A stretch of 64,000 nt of DNA from Rhodococcoides kyotonense (GTDB taxonomy: Bacteria; Actinomycetota; Actinomycetes; Mycobacteriales; Mycobacteriaceae). Positions 1 through 9,978 of the stretch are shown one piece after another; positions within the stretch are counted from its first letter, which is position 1; every line of letters starts with the position of its first letter. The notes below the pieces were generated by a model, which did no database searches, had not been told where the DNA came from, and saw only the letters and a program-made list of their open reading frames with translations. Position numbers and translations under genes: made by a program. Location of the stretch: the NCBI RefSeq assembly GCF_900188125.1, contig NZ_FZOW01000004.1, positions 337,931 to 401,930 of the forward strand, in the 5' to 3' direction.

Positions 1-1288
1 CACGCTGGAAATGCTCGGCACATTCCGCGGCCGTCACCGGCATCCGCTGCGCAGGGATCGCGACGACGAACTGATCTCCACCGAGGCGCCCGACGACGGC
101 ATCGGTGACCGCCGCGCCGACGAGCCTCTCGCCGATCTCCCGAAGGACGCTGTCGCCTACGGGATATCCGAATGTCTCGTTGATCTGTGCGAACCTGTCG
201 ATGTCGACGATGAGCACGATGATTCCCTGCTCGCCTGCCTCGTCGACGGCTCGATCGAGCATCTCGCCGATGCGTCGCCGGTTGGGTAGGCCGGTGACGG
301 AATCCGACATCGCCGTCTCGGTCAACTCGGCAGCCTGACGTCTCATGACTGTCAGAAAACACGCCATCCTGGCACCCACGAGCGCGACGACGAGCATCGA
401 ACACCCGGCTACGACCCAGCCCCACTTGGACACCGGGACTCCCCCCGCGAGCTGGATTCCCATGACGACGGGAGCCATCAGACTCGCCGCGCTGAGCCCG
501 AGCAACCGCGTCCGATCGGCGAACAGGCGCTTTTCGGTGCCGGTCGACGGCGACCCGTGGGGCGTCGGATTCGCCGAGTACGCCGCGAGCAGAACATAAG
601 CGACAAGCGACAGCGTCGCGGCGACGTTCGAGACGGGAAGGCCGGACATCACCTGACCCGATCCGTCGAATCCCCCGTAGGCAACCCAGTTCGACACCGC
701 GAAGACCGACATCGCAAGGGTCACGATCACGAACGGGCCGGTCCGAGCCCGCTTGGACACCAGCAGGATCAGTGCCGTGGCGACGAGGAATCCGTCGGTG
801 GTCGGGTACAGGACTGCAGGCCAGTGCGTCGCGACGCTGTCGGGACCGGGGTTGCCGACCGAGTCGTGTCCTACCAGGAAGACCCAGGACACCAGTCCGA
901 CTCCGGTGGCGACGATGAGACCTTCGAGGACATCCTCGATCTTCACCACTCGTCCGCGATGATCTCGCACAGTCAGGACGGCCGCGACGAACGCCACATG
1001 ACCGACCACGTACAACGCGTCGGCGACGCTCACGCCGGATGCGCTCCGGCCGCCGTGATGACCTAATTCGACGACGGCATCCCCGACGCAATTGGCCATG
1101 AGCCCGACGGCGAGGAATACCCACATGACCCCGTCGTGGCGTCGTCGTACCCGTCCACGCAGGAGAAACACCGCGACCGACCCGATCGCGACCAGCCCAT
1201 ACAGTACGACGCGTCCGACGCCGTCAGGCAACAACGAATACCCGGCCACACATGCAAGCCCCGCAAGCATGAACCTCGACCAGGCCAT
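1..1288 (-). CDS. membrane-bound GGDEF diguanylate cyclase, 3' end cut by window edge
   Basis: Reading the minus strand from the ATG at 1288 gives an open frame to the window edge, so the C-terminus is missing. The first ~300 residues are mostly hydrophobic and look like seven or eight membrane segments. They are followed by a GGDEF domain with an SVTGLPNRR entry motif, a DIDRF motif and a GGDQF signature near positions 62-85. This domain normally makes cyclic di-GMP from two GTP; the variant fourth residue (Q for E) is uncommon, and activity is inferred rather than certain. A purine-rich AGGAAGGAACC lies about 12 nt before the start. No stop codon lies inside the window. Confidence 0.85.
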   Translation of the reverse strand, partial: MAWSRFMLAGLACVAGYSLLPDGVGRVVLYGLVAIGSVAVFLLRGRVRRRHDGVMWVFLAVGLMANCVGDAVVELGHHGGRSASGVSVADALYVVGHVAFVAAVLTVRDHRGRVVKIEDVLEGLIVATGVGLVSWVFLVGHDSVGNPGPDSVATHWPAVLYPTTDGFLVATALILLVSKRARTGPFVIVTLAMSVFAVSNWVAYGGFDGSGQVMSGLPVSNVAATLSLVAYVLLAAYSANPTPHGSPSTGTEKRLFADRTRLLGLSAASLMAPVVMGIQLAGGVPVSKWGWVVAGCSMLVVALVGARMACFLTVMRRQAAELTETAMSDSVTGLPNRRRIGEMLDRAVDEAGEQGIIVLIVDIDRFAQINETFGYPVGDSVLREIGERLVGAAVTDAVVGRLGGDQFVVAIPAQRMPVTAAECAEHFQR

Positions 1289-1463
1289 TGTCTCTGGTGG
1301 TTCCTTCCTGGTCCCCCAACCGTCGTCTTCACCGCCGAACGTCGAAACCCGTCGTTCCATCGGTATTCGTATCCGAAACCGTAGCGGACTGGTTTGTTTT
1401 TCAAGGATTACAGACCAGTGTATGGATGTAACGCTCGGGTACTGCGAAAGCCTTGCTTCCCGC

Positions 1464-2120
1464 CTACTCGGCGTCGGCGAACCCTTGGTCGAGGAGCTGA
1501 AGAAAGACGTCGACGGGCTGTGCGCCGGAGACCGCGATGCGCCTGCCTGCCACGAAGAATGGAACACCGGTGACCTGCAGTTCTCGGGCGGCAGCGAGAT
1601 CGGCGCGTACCTCTGCAGCGCCGGTATCGCCCGCCAGTGCTTCCGCAGCACCGACCATTCCTACGGCGTCGGCCAGCTCGGCCAGAACAGTGGGATCGTC
1701 GACGACGCGGCCCTCGGTGAAATGGGCGACGAACAGCGCGGCCAGCATCTCGTCGGCGAGCCCCTGCTCCCGAGCGACGTGGACGAGGCGATGGGCGTCG
1801 AATGTGTTGGCGGCGACGGCGGTATCGAAGTCGATCTTCAGACCGTCCGCGGCCGCGATGCCTGCGACGTGCTCGAACATGCCCGTGACCTGGTCCGGTG
1901 ACATGCCCTTCAGACGCACGAGCGCGTCCAGCTCGCGTTCCCGGGCGCCGACGGGCGTCTCCGGGGACAGCTGATACGAACGCCAGATCACCTCGACGCG
2001 GTCGCGGCGGTCGAATTGTTCGAGTGCCACCGCGAACCGCGCCTTGCCGATGAAGCACCACGGGCAGGCGATGTCGGACCAGATCTCTACCTGAAGAGCT
2101 TCGAGTTCAGTTGAAGTCAC
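1464..2120 (-). CDS. DsbA-family thioredoxin-fold oxidoreductase (FrnE-like)
   Basis: A 218-residue protein beginning about ten residues before a thioredoxin-fold strand and a CPWC active-site motif (SDIACPWCFIG), then the alpha-helical insertion typical of DsbA/FrnE and 2-hydroxychromene-2-carboxylate isomerase-like proteins. The family acts in dithiol-disulfide exchange, in this subgroup in the cytoplasm; no signal peptide is seen. The GTG at 2120 is chosen because the upstream ATG at 2198 would put 26 residues of unrelated low-complexity sequence in front and overlap osmC by 38 nt. It lies 40 nt downstream of osmC on the same strand, so a shared thiol and peroxide stress role is plausible. 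Confidence 0.85.
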   Translation of the reverse strand: MTSTELEALQVEIWSDIACPWCFIGKARFAVALEQFDRRDRVEVIWRSYQLSPETPVGARERELDALVRLKGMSPDQVTGMFEHVAGIAAADGLKIDFDTAVAANTFDAHRLVHVAREQGLADEMLAALFVAHFTEGRVVDDPTVLAELADAVGMVGAAEALAGDTGAAEVRADLAAARELQVTGVPFFVAGRRIAVSGAQPVDVFLQLLDQGFADAE

Positions 2121-2160
2121 AACGGACGCAACCTCGACGCCGACCCGGGTGTTCCCGGGG

Positions 2161-2598
2161 TCAGGATTCGAGCGATGCGTCCAACGTGATCTCGACACCG
2201 GTCAGTGCTTTGCTGACCGGACATGTCTCCTTCGCCGACTGTGCAGCCTTCGCGAAGCCCTCGGCATCGAGGCCGTCGACCTCACCGCGAACCGTCAGCT
2301 TGATGCCGGTGAGCTTGAACCCCGGCTGGTCCGGGCCGAGCGAGACGTCCGCGGTCACCTCGAGGCTCTGAGGCGTCCCGCCTGCTTCGGCGATCAACGC
2401 CGACAGCTGCATCGCATAGCAGGACGAGTGTGCTGCCGCGATCAATTCTTCGGGGCTTGTCGTGCCGTCGGCGTTCTCGGCGGCGCGCTTGGGGAACGAC
2501 ACGTCGAATGTCGCTGCTCCCGAGCTCGTGAGTTCCACCTGGCCGGAGCCGTCTTCCAGCGTGCCGTTCCATGCAGTGCGCGATGTACGTGTGGGCAT
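2161..2598 (-). CDS. osmC: OsmC-family organic hydroperoxide reductase
   Basis: A 145-residue protein of normal OsmC length. The two redox cysteines of the family are visible in AAHSSCYAMQLS and KETCPVSKAL, and the N-terminal RTSRTAWNGTLEDGSG segment is typical of OsmC rather than Ohr. OsmC reduces organic hydroperoxides with thiol reductants in the cytoplasm. It sits directly upstream of the FrnE-like gene on the same strand. The start ATG at 2598 is preceded by an AGGAG-type site (GAGAGGAGTCC). Confidence 0.93.
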   Translation of the reverse strand: MPTRTSRTAWNGTLEDGSGQVELTSSGAATFDVSFPKRAAENADGTTSPEELIAAAHSSCYAMQLSALIAEAGGTPQSLEVTADVSLGPDQPGFKLTGIKLTVRGEVDGLDAEGFAKAAQSAKETCPVSKALTGVEITLDASLES

Positions 2599-2673
2599 TG
2601 CGTTCGGACTCCTCTCGTTGTGGGCCGTCGATCGGCGACCCGTGGTGTGCAGGTTGCCCGGATCGGCCGGAGG

Positions 2674-4272
2674 CTAACCGGATCGACCGCCGGCCGCCTC
2701 GGCTCGCTGTGCATCGCGTGAATGATAGTGCGCTAGAAGGCTCTTCTCTCGCTCGTGCTTGGGGAACGCGAAGAACACCAGAACCGCACCGACCAGCACC
2801 ACGAGAATCGCTGCGACATAGGACTTCTGGTCACCGTCCTCGAACGCTTGCTTCGCGGCAGAGACGATCTGATCCGAGTACTGCGGGTACCTCTCGGCCA
2901 AATCCGCCGCCGACGAGAACGACTTGGTCAACACCGACTGAGTTTCCTCGCTGATGTCGGCCGCATCGGGAGAACTCGCGATCTGCGCTGTCAACGATGC
3001 CGAGTACCCCGCCGTCAACAGTGCGCCGAGAGTCGACTGCATGATCGCTCCACCGAGGTCACGCTGCAGATCGGCCGTCCCTGAAGCCATTCCAGCTCTG
3101 TCGACGGGCACCGAACCGGTCAACGACCTCGATGCCGGAGTACCGGCGAACCCCACTCCGACGCCCAGGAAGATGTAGCTGAGTGCGACGACCCAGTACG
3201 CCACACCCTCCGTCCACGTCAGCCACGCCAGGACCAGTCCGACGACGATGAAGCTGTAGCCCAGCAGCAACGTGAACCTCGAACCCCTCGATTCGACGAG
3301 CTTCGCCGACTGCGGTGCCACCACCACCATCGCCAGTGCCGCAGGAAGCGTCGACGCGCCCGCCGCCAACGTCGAGTAACCGAGGACGTTCTGCAGAAAC
3401 TGCTGCCCGACGAAGATGACGCCCATCAACGAGCCGAAGACGATGATGCCGGCCACCGCAGCCACCCAGAATGTTCGACGACGTGCGACATTCAGATCGT
3501 AGAGCGGGGACTCGACGCGACGCTGACGGATCACGAACACCGTCCCCGCCGCGACGGCGATGGCTCCCAGCCCGATTGCCAACGTCCCCATTCCCTGCAC
3601 GGGGGCGAAGTTGATACCGAGCACGAGGGCAGCGATGAACACCACCGACACCATGCCGCCGAGATGGTCCACCGCATCGGTCGTCTCGTTGACGTGCGCA
3701 GGCACGAGTACGACAGCGAGGACCAATGCGAGGAGCGCGAGAGGCAGCGTCACGATGAACACCGAACCCCAATGGAACTTCTCGAGCAGCGCACCGGACA
3801 TCAACGGGCCGAGTGCGGACAACGCGCCGCCGAGCGCCGACCACAACGCGATCGCCTTGGTCCGCGGCGGCCCCGACCACAGAGCGGTGATCAGCGCCAG
3901 CGTCGTCGGATAGGCCAGCCCGGCGGACAGACCGCCGAGCAGCCGAGCGCCGAACAGCACCTCGACGTTCGGCGCGAAGGCTGCCACCAAACACGCCGGA
4001 ATCGACAACGTCATGCCCAGAACGAGCAGAAGTTTGCGCCCGTACCGGTCCCCTACCGCACCGAGGTACAGCACCGACGCGGCAAGCCCCAACGAGTACG
4101 CGACGGCAACCAGGTTCAGCTGAGTCTGACTGGCGTCGAAGTCGCGGCCGATCTCCGGCAGAGCGACATTGGCGACCGCAAGGTTCAGATTCGCCACCGC
4201 GGCGACGAGGATCAGAACGAACAACACCAGCCCTGCACGGGCGGGAGACGAACCTTTCGAGGTGGAAGTCAC
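2674..4272 (-). CDS. MFS drug exporter, DHA2 (EmrB/QacA) type, 14 TM
   Basis: A roughly 532-residue membrane protein. The first segment carries NLAVANVALPEIGRDF, the DHA2 motif D1 region, and GDRYGRKLLL is MFS motif A. A further GVGFAGTPASRSLTGSVP segment and about 14 hydrophobic segments support the EmrB/QacA class, which exports drugs by proton antiport across the inner membrane. An upstream ATG at 4341 is open in frame but abuts the clpC terminator and lacks a ribosome site. The GTG at 4272 is preceded at a leaderless spacing by TTTACT and starts just before the first membrane segment, so it is preferred; the start remains uncertain. Substrate unknown. Confidence 0.85.
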   Translation of the reverse strand: MTSTSKGSSPARAGLVLFVLILVAAVANLNLAVANVALPEIGRDFDASQTQLNLVAVAYSLGLAASVLYLGAVGDRYGRKLLLVLGMTLSIPACLVAAFAPNVEVLFGARLLGGLSAGLAYPTTLALITALWSGPPRTKAIALWSALGGALSALGPLMSGALLEKFHWGSVFIVTLPLALLALVLAVVLVPAHVNETTDAVDHLGGMVSVVFIAALVLGINFAPVQGMGTLAIGLGAIAVAAGTVFVIRQRRVESPLYDLNVARRRTFWVAAVAGIIVFGSLMGVIFVGQQFLQNVLGYSTLAAGASTLPAALAMVVVAPQSAKLVESRGSRFTLLLGYSFIVVGLVLAWLTWTEGVAYWVVALSYIFLGVGVGFAGTPASRSLTGSVPVDRAGMASGTADLQRDLGGAIMQSTLGALLTAGYSASLTAQIASSPDAADISEETQSVLTKSFSSAADLAERYPQYSDQIVSAAKQAFEDGDQKSYVAAILVVLVGAVLVFFAFPKHEREKSLLAHYHSRDAQRAEAAGGRSG

Positions 4273-4345
4273 AGCGTCAGTAAAACTCAGCGGACACCCC
4301 TGTGCCTCACCTTCGGTGTGCGAAGTGCTGACCCAGCCCACGCAA

Positions 4346-4380
4346 AGCGGGCCGCACCTCTCGTCGAGGTACGGCCCGCT
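4346..4380 (-). terminator. clpC transcription terminator hairpin
   Basis: A 15-bp stem with one mismatch and a 5-nt loop (arm AGCGGGCCGCACCTC) lies just downstream of the clpC stop codon. No T-run follows, as is usual for actinobacterial terminators. Confidence 0.75.
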
Positions 4381-4393
4381 GTGGTCTTGCTAC

Positions 4394-6934
4394 TTACTCG
4401 CTGTCACTGTCGCCCGCGGCCTTGGCCAGGTCGACCGGAAGCTCGTCGGGAACACTGATCGGCTTCTTCTCACCACGGAACGTGAACTTCGCGTCCTCGC
4501 CCTGGCTTTCGCCGTCCCAGTTCTCGACGTCGACCAGAACGATCTGGCCGGCTTCGATCTCGCCGAAGAGGATCTTCTCCGACAGCTGGTCCTCGATCTC
4601 GCGCTGGATCGTGCGACGCAGCGGCCGCGCACCCAGGACCGGGTCGAATCCACGCTTGGCGAGCAGGGACTTCGCCTTCTCGGTGACCTCGATGGACATG
4701 TCCTTGTTCTTCAGCGCACCTTCCACGCGGTTCAGCATGAGGTCGACCATCTGGATGATCTCGTCCTTGCTGAGCTGGTGGAACACGACGATGTCGTCGA
4801 TACGGTTGAGGAACTCGGGGCGGAAGTGCTTCTTCAGCTCGTCGTTGACCTTCAGCTTCATGCGCTCGTAGTTCGAGCCGGTGCCTTCACCCGACGAGAA
4901 CCCGAGGCCGACTGCCTTCGAGATGTCCGACGTACCGAGGTTCGACGTGAAGATCAGCACGGTGTTCTTGAAGTCGACCGTACGTCCCTGGCCGTCGGTG
5001 AGACGTCCGTCTTCCAGCACCTGCAGGAGCGTGTTGTAGATCTCCTGGTGTGCCTTCTCGATCTCGTCGAACAGGACGACGGAGAACGGCTTGCGGCGAA
5101 CCTTCTCGGTGAGCTGGCCACCCTCTTCGTAGCCGACGTATCCGGGAGGAGCACCGAAGAGCCGCGACGCGGTGAAGCGGTCGTGGAATTCGCCCATGTC
5201 GATCTGGATGAGTGCGTCGTCCTCGCCGAACAGGAAGTTCGCGAGAGCCTTCGACAGCTCGGTCTTACCGACACCGGACGGGCCGGCGAAGATGAACGAG
5301 CCCGACGGGCGCTTGGGATCCTTCAGGCCTGCACGCGTACGACGGATCGCCTTCGAGACTGCCTTGACGGCGTCCTCCTGGCCGATGATCCGCTTGTGCA
5401 GCTCGTCCTCCATGCGGAGCAGACGCGTGGTCTCCTCCTCGGTGAGCTTGAAGACGGGGATGCCGGTCCAGTTACCGAGGACCTCGGCGATCTGCTCGTC
5501 GTCGACCTCGGCGATGACGTCCAGGTCACCGGAGCGCCACTGCTTCTCGCGCTCGGTGCGCTGGTGAACCAGCTGCTTCTCCTTGTCGCGCAGGTTCGCG
5601 GCCTTCTCGAAGTCCTGCGCGTCGATCGCGGATTCCTTCTCGCGACGGGCGTCGGCGATCTTGTCGTCGAACTCGCGCAGGTCTGGCGGTGCGGTCATCC
5701 GGCGGATACGCATCCGCGCGCCTGCCTCGTCGATGAGGTCGATCGCCTTGTCCGGCAGGAACCGGTCGTTGATGTACCGGTCGGCCAGCGTGGCCGCGGC
5801 GACGAGAGCACCGTCGGTGATCGAGACGCGGTGGTGTGCCTCGTAGCGATCGCGCAGACCCTTGAGGATCTCGATGGTGTGCTCGACGGTCGGCTCGCCG
5901 ACCTGCACCGGCTGGAAACGACGTTCGAGGGCCGCGTCCTTCTCGATGTACTTGCGGTACTCGTCGAGGGTCGTGGCACCGATGGTCTGCAGCTCACCGC
6001 GGGCGAGCTTCGGCTTCAGGATCGAGGCCGCGTCGATAGCGCCCTCGGCTGCGCCTGCACCCACGAGAGTGTGCAGCTCGTCGATGAACAGGATGATGTC
6101 ACCGCGAGTGTTGATCTCCTTGAGGACCTTCTTCAGGCGCTCTTCGAAGTCACCGCGGTAACGGCTGCCGGCGACCAGGGATCCGAGGTCGAGGGTGTAG
6201 AGCTGCTTGTCCTTGAGTGTCTCGGGGACCTCGCCGTTGACGATGGCCTGCGCGAGACCTTCGACCACCGCGGTCTTACCGACGCCGGGCTCACCGATGA
6301 GAACAGGGTTGTTCTTGGTACGGCGGCTCAGGACCTGCATCACGCGCTCGATTTCCTTCGCGCGACCGATGACCGGGTCCAGTTTGCCTTCGAGGGCAGC
6401 CTGGGTCAGGTTGCGTCCGAACTGGTCGAGAACCAGGGACGTCGACGGAGTGCCTGCCTCGCCGCGGCCGCTGCCGGATTCCGACGGCTCCTTGCCCTGG
6501 TAACCGGACAGCAGCTGGATGACCTGCTGGCGTACACGGTTGAGGTCGGCTCCGAGCTTGACCAGAACCTGAGCAGCGACGCCTTCGCCTTCGCGGATCA
6601 GACCCAGCAGGATGTGCTCGGTGCCGATGTAGTTGTGGCCGAGCTGCAGCGCCTCACGCAGGCTGAGCTCGAGGACTTTCTTGGCGCGCGGGGTGAAGGG
6701 AATATGACCGGACGGAGCCTGCTGGCCCTGACCGATGATCTCCTCGACCTGGCTGCGGACTCCTTCAAGGGAGATACCAAGCGACTCCAGAGACTTGGCC
6801 GCTACGCCCTCACCCTCGTGGATGAGACCGAGCAGAATGTGCTCCGTGCCGATGTAGTTGTGGTTGAGCATCCGGGCTTCTTCTTGAGCCAGGACGACAA
6901 CACGCCGCGCGCGATCGGTGAACCTCTCGAACAT
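4394..6934 (-). CDS. clpC: Clp protease ATP-binding subunit ClpC (ClpC1)
   Basis: An 846-residue AAA+ unfoldase that feeds substrates to ClpP in the cytoplasm. Two Clp-N repeats occupy about residues 1-145, each with an [13 protein letters not shown] motif. The first AAA module has Walker A GEPGVGKT near 214; a UVR-type coiled middle segment ([23 protein letters not shown]) lies around 425-460; the second AAA module has GPSGVGKT near 551. Length and order match ClpC1 of mycobacteria, which is essential there and the target of cyclomarin-type antibiotics. A strong GAGGGAG-type ribosome site precedes the ATG at 6934. A terminator follows, so it is probably transcribed alone. Confidence 0.98.
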   Translation of the reverse strand: MFERFTDRARRVVVLAQEEARMLNHNYIGTEHILLGLIHEGEGVAAKSLESLGISLEGVRSQVEEIIGQGQQAPSGHIPFTPRAKKVLELSLREALQLGHNYIGTEHILLGLIREGEGVAAQVLVKLGADLNRVRQQVIQLLSGYQGKEPSESGSGRGEAGTPSTSLVLDQFGRNLTQAALEGKLDPVIGRAKEIERVMQVLSRRTKNNPVLIGEPGVGKTAVVEGLAQAIVNGEVPETLKDKQLYTLDLGSLVAGSRYRGDFEERLKKVLKEINTRGDIILFIDELHTLVGAGAAEGAIDAASILKPKLARGELQTIGATTLDEYRKYIEKDAALERRFQPVQVGEPTVEHTIEILKGLRDRYEAHHRVSITDGALVAAATLADRYINDRFLPDKAIDLIDEAGARMRIRRMTAPPDLREFDDKIADARREKESAIDAQDFEKAANLRDKEKQLVHQRTEREKQWRSGDLDVIAEVDDEQIAEVLGNWTGIPVFKLTEEETTRLLRMEDELHKRIIGQEDAVKAVSKAIRRTRAGLKDPKRPSGSFIFAGPSGVGKTELSKALANFLFGEDDALIQIDMGEFHDRFTASRLFGAPPGYVGYEEGGQLTEKVRRKPFSVVLFDEIEKAHQEIYNTLLQVLEDGRLTDGQGRTVDFKNTVLIFTSNLGTSDISKAVGLGFSSGEGTGSNYERMKLKVNDELKKHFRPEFLNRIDDIVVFHQLSKDEIIQMVDLMLNRVEGALKNKDMSIEVTEKAKSLLAKRGFDPVLGARPLRRTIQREIEDQLSEKILFGEIEAGQIVLVDVENWDGESQGEDAKFTFRGEKKPISVPDELPVDLAKAAGDSDSE

Positions 6935-7195
6935 CGCTCTCCCTCACTTCTCGGTGGGTGGTAGCACTCACCCACCAGGTCTTTCCAGCACCACACTTTG
7001 CGGTAACACGGGGTCGCTCGGCATTGAAGGTGTTACGTCGACGCGTGATGCGTCTGCGCCTCCAGCTTCACTGTAGTTGGCCGGTGGTGCGCTTGCCGAC
7101 CCTCGGTCCCGGAAACAGCTCCGGTTCTCGGTGCCGCCCGGGGCCCTCTATGCCTGCTTACCGTTCATAACGCGTCCACGGGCGGTTTCGTTTCC
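6935..7195. other. clpC upstream region, no gene seen
   Basis: About 260 bp between the lysS terminator and clpC. No coding frame is convincing. It must hold the clpC promoter; an ACTGTA (TACAGT on the minus strand) at 7070-7075 is a weak -10 candidate. I did not find a convincing ClgR-type palindrome. Confidence 0.5.
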
Positions 7196-7221
7196 TGTTC
7201 GCTGTCCGCTGCTGGCGAACA
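7196..7221 (-). terminator. possible lysS terminator hairpin
   Basis: Arms TGTTCGC and GCGAACA (7 bp) around a 12-nt loop lie 11 nt beyond the lysS stop. There is no T-run. The stem is short, so this is tentative. Confidence 0.35.
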
Positions 7222-7231
7222 AGAACCGTCG

Positions 7232-8755
7232 CTACTTCGACGGCTTCACGATGGGGAACAGGATGGTCTCGCGTATCCCCAGACCGGTGAGCGCCATGAG
7301 CAGCCGATCGATTCCCATGCCGGTACCGGTCGTCGGCGGCATACCCTGTTCCATCGCAGCCAAAAAGTCCTCGTCGAGAACCATTGCCTCGTCGTCGCCC
7401 GCGGCGGCCTGGCGTGCCTGATCCTCGAAACGCTCACGCTGGATGACCGGGTCGACGAGCTCGGAATAGCCGGTCGCCAGCTCGAATCCGCGAACGTAGA
7501 GGTCCCACTTCTCCGTGACGCCGGGGATGCTCCGGTGCTGCCGCGTCAACGGCGACGTCTCGACCGGGAAGTCTCGCACGAACGTCGGGGCGAACAGATC
7601 GTCACCGACCTGGTGCTCCCACAATTCCTCGACGAGCTTGCCGTGTCCGTAGATCGGCTTGCCGTCCTTGCGGGGAACCTCCAGCCCGACCTTCTCCGCG
7701 AGAGCGAGAAGCTCGTCGACGCTCGTGTCCGGGGTGACCGTGACGCCGATCGCCTCCGACAGCGACGGATACATCTCGAGCGTCGTCCATTCGCCACTCA
7801 AGTCGTAGGTGGAACCGTCGGGAAGTACGACGACCTGTGTGCCGAGGGCGGCTTGCGCGACTTCCTGGATCAGCTCGCGCGTCATCTTCGCCGAGTCGTC
7901 GTACGTGCCGTAGGCCTCGTACGTCTCGAGCATCGCGAATTCGGGTGAGTGCGACGAGTCGGCGCCTTCGTTGCGGAAGTTGCGGTTGATCTCGAAGACC
8001 TTCTCGATGCCACCGACGACGCACCGCTTGAGGAACAGTTCCGGCGCGATGCGCAGAAAGAGATCGGTGTCGAGTGCGTTGGAATGCGTGACGAACGGAC
8101 GCGCCGCAGCACCACCGTGCAGCGTCTGCAACATCGGCGTCTCGACCTCGAGGAAACCGCGGCGTTCGAGCGCACTCCGCAGCTCACGAACGACGGCGAT
8201 GCGCTTGCGCGCGACCTCACGGGCCTCGGGGCGCGTGATCAGGTCGAGGTAGCGCTGACGGATGCGCGTCTCCTCGTTCAACTCCTTGTGCGCGACGGGC
8301 AGCGGACGCAGCGCCTTCGACGCCATCTGCCACGCGTCGGCCATGACGCTGAGCTCACCGCGTCGACTCGAGATGACCTCACCGTGTACGAACACGAAGT
8401 CACCGAGGTCGACGTCCGCCTTCCACTCCGTCAGCGACTCCTCGCCGACGCCTGCCAGGCTGATCATCGCCTGCAGCTGGGTGCCGTCACCCTCCTGCAG
8501 TGTCGCGAAACAGAGCTTGCCCGTGTTGCGCACGAAGATGATGCGGCCGACGACACCGACGAGCCGACCCGTGGTGGTGTCGGGCTCGAGGTTCGGGTAG
8601 AGGGTGCGGATCTCGCCGAGCGAGTGAGTGCGGGCCACCGAGACCGGGTAGGCCTCCCGGCCCTGCTCGAGCAGCCGGTCCCGCTTGGCACGACGAATCC
8701 GTAGCTGTTCCGGAGTGTCGTCGATCGTGGGGGAAGCTGCATCAGTCACAGGCAC
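7232..8755 (-). CDS. lysS: lysine-tRNA ligase, class II
   Basis: A 507-residue class II aminoacyl-tRNA synthetase. An OB-fold anticodon-binding domain ([21 protein letters not shown]) is followed by the catalytic core with class II motif 2 ([20 protein letters not shown]) and motif 3 ([13 protein letters not shown]) near the C-terminus. It charges tRNA-Lys in the cytoplasm. Position beside clpC and the coaX-panDC block matches mycobacterial gene order. The start is a GTG at 8755; another GTG two codons downstream is equally possible. Nothing about the protein is unusual. Confidence 0.97.
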   Translation of the reverse strand: MPVTDAASPTIDDTPEQLRIRRAKRDRLLEQGREAYPVSVARTHSLGEIRTLYPNLEPDTTTGRLVGVVGRIIFVRNTGKLCFATLQEGDGTQLQAMISLAGVGEESLTEWKADVDLGDFVFVHGEVISSRRGELSVMADAWQMASKALRPLPVAHKELNEETRIRQRYLDLITRPEAREVARKRIAVVRELRSALERRGFLEVETPMLQTLHGGAAARPFVTHSNALDTDLFLRIAPELFLKRCVVGGIEKVFEINRNFRNEGADSSHSPEFAMLETYEAYGTYDDSAKMTRELIQEVAQAALGTQVVVLPDGSTYDLSGEWTTLEMYPSLSEAIGVTVTPDTSVDELLALAEKVGLEVPRKDGKPIYGHGKLVEELWEHQVGDDLFAPTFVRDFPVETSPLTRQHRSIPGVTEKWDLYVRGFELATGYSELVDPVIQRERFEDQARQAAAGDDEAMVLDEDFLAAMEQGMPPTTGTGMGIDRLLMALTGLGIRETILFPIVKPSK

Positions 8756-8834
8756 ACACTTTATCCGTCGCCCCCGACAATCGAAGAACCGCCCAACCAG
8801 GGCCGAGGACCGTGCACATCCGCACGGCCACGCG

Positions 8835-8854
8835 CATGCACATGCATGTGCGTG
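8835..8854. repeat. palindrome between the rhodanese gene and lysS
   Basis: GCACATGCATGTGC at 8838-8851 is a perfect 14-bp palindrome, extended by three more pairs (one G-T) to 20 bp. It lies 18 nt past the rhodanese stop and about 80 nt before the lysS start. It could be a terminator for the former or an operator for the latter. Confidence 0.5.
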
Positions 8855-8872
8855 GGGAGCGGGGAGGACGCG

Positions 8873-9295
8873 TCAGTGCGACGCGACGGCCTCTGCCTCA
8901 CGCACGCAGTGCTTGGCCTGTGTGAGCACGCCGAGCAAACCGGCGGACTTCAGTGCTTGATAGCCGCCGACCAGGTCGGTTGCCTTCGTCAGACCCAGCT
9001 CCTGCAACGACGCAGCCGCCAGCGACGACGTGTAGCCCTCGGAGCAGATGACGATCCATTCGACGTCGTGATCGACTGCTACTGCCAGCCGCGCATCACT
9101 CGTCGGGTCGAGACGCCATTCGAGGACGTTGCGTTCGATCGCGAGTGCGCCCGGAAGGGTTCCCTCGATCGCTCGCTGAGCCTGGGGCCGGATGTCGACG
9201 ACGATCGCGCCGCGTGCGACGGCGTCGCGAAGCTCGAAGACGGTGATGCGGTCGATCTTGGTGCGAGCCTGCTCGAGCATTTCGACGATGGTCAT
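8873..9295 (-). CDS. rhodanese-like domain protein
   Basis: A 140-residue single-domain rhodanese. The AIVVDIRPQAQRAIEGTLPGA segment is the CH2A-like entry region, and the catalytic loop cysteine is seen in VICSEGYTSSLAA, so sulfurtransferase activity is possible. The ATG at 9295 overlaps the stop of the upstream cysteine dioxygenase-like gene by 4 nt (ATGA), showing translational coupling. This pairing suggests handling of sulfur from oxidised cysteine, although no substrate can be read from the sequence. Confidence 0.88.
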   Translation of the reverse strand: MTIVEMLEQARTKIDRITVFELRDAVARGAIVVDIRPQAQRAIEGTLPGALAIERNVLEWRLDPTSDARLAVAVDHDVEWIVICSEGYTSSLAAASLQELGLTKATDLVGGYQALKSAGLLGVLTQAKHCVREAEAVASH

Positions 9296-9864
9296 TTGGA
9301 AGGTCCTTCGGGTTCGTCGGTGAGCTCGGTGCGAGTACGTCGAAGTGCCGACTTGTCGGTCACCTCGTAGTAGGACATCGCGGTCAGAGGAGGCGAGTAG
9401 GCGTGCACGCTCAGCGTCGGGCCCGTCGTGATCGACGCGGGTGCGCGCATCACGTCGTGAACCCAGCCGAGCGGGAAGGACGCCTGATCTCCGGCGTCGA
9501 GGCGGCGGCGTTTCAAACCGTCTCCGGCCCAACGGTATTCGACGAGCGAACCGCTGAGAACCGTCAACGCACCGAGCGAACCTGCATGATCGTGAAGTTC
9601 GGTCGAGCGGTCGGGGACCCAGCTGATGAGCCAGACGTCGAGGTCGTCGTCGGAGTGCAGTCGTCTCGCCCAACGCTCCTCGGTCGGCCACAGGCCGCCA
9701 TCGGGCAGAAGTTGGTCGAAACGCCCCTCGAGGACATCGGCAGCACCCTGATCGGTGATGCGCAGCAGGTCATGAGGTCGCAGTCGAGTCGGCAGCGTCA
9801 GCTGCGGCGAAACAGACGGAGCTGCAGACAGCGCAGATGCAGAAAATACAGGTGTGGAAAGCAC
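9292..9864 (-). CDS. cysteine dioxygenase-family protein
   Basis: A 190-residue cupin-type protein with the iron-ligand histidines of the cysteine dioxygenase family visible in STELHDHAGSLGA and in FPLGWVHDVMRAP. Family members oxidise cysteine or other thiols (such as 3-mercaptopropionate) to sulfinic acids using iron and oxygen. The start is a GTG at 9864 with an upstream CCTGGAGTAG ribosome site. It is the first gene of a two-gene unit with a rhodanese. Which thiol is used cannot be told from the sequence. Confidence 0.85.
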   Translation of the reverse strand: MLSTPVFSASALSAAPSVSPQLTLPTRLRPHDLLRITDQGAADVLEGRFDQLLPDGGLWPTEERWARRLHSDDDLDVWLISWVPDRSTELHDHAGSLGALTVLSGSLVEYRWAGDGLKRRRLDAGDQASFPLGWVHDVMRAPASITTGPTLSVHAYSPPLTAMSYYEVTDKSALRRTRTELTDEPEGPSK

Positions 9865-9978
9865 GGAAACTACTCCAGGGTAGGCAATTGAACGAGGCAG
9901 CGGTCAGCCTCGACAACACTCCTGGGGTCCCATGCACATCATCACGCCGACGATTCTTACACAGCACTTGCGATTGCG

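Noticed and set aside
1063..1404. A 113-residue minus-strand frame at the start of the GGDEF gene
   Set aside because: A different phase of the membrane GGDEF gene; it has no ribosome site and ends within the membrane region.
4169..6964. A 931-residue open frame on the plus strand across clpC
   Set aside because: It is the antisense shadow of a complete clpC gene; composition is Leu/Asp/Glu-rich and no domain is seen.
6935..7195. ClgR-type operator upstream of clpC
   Set aside because: The best candidate around GTTACCGCAAAGTG does not match the CGC-N5-GCG pattern expected for ClgR.
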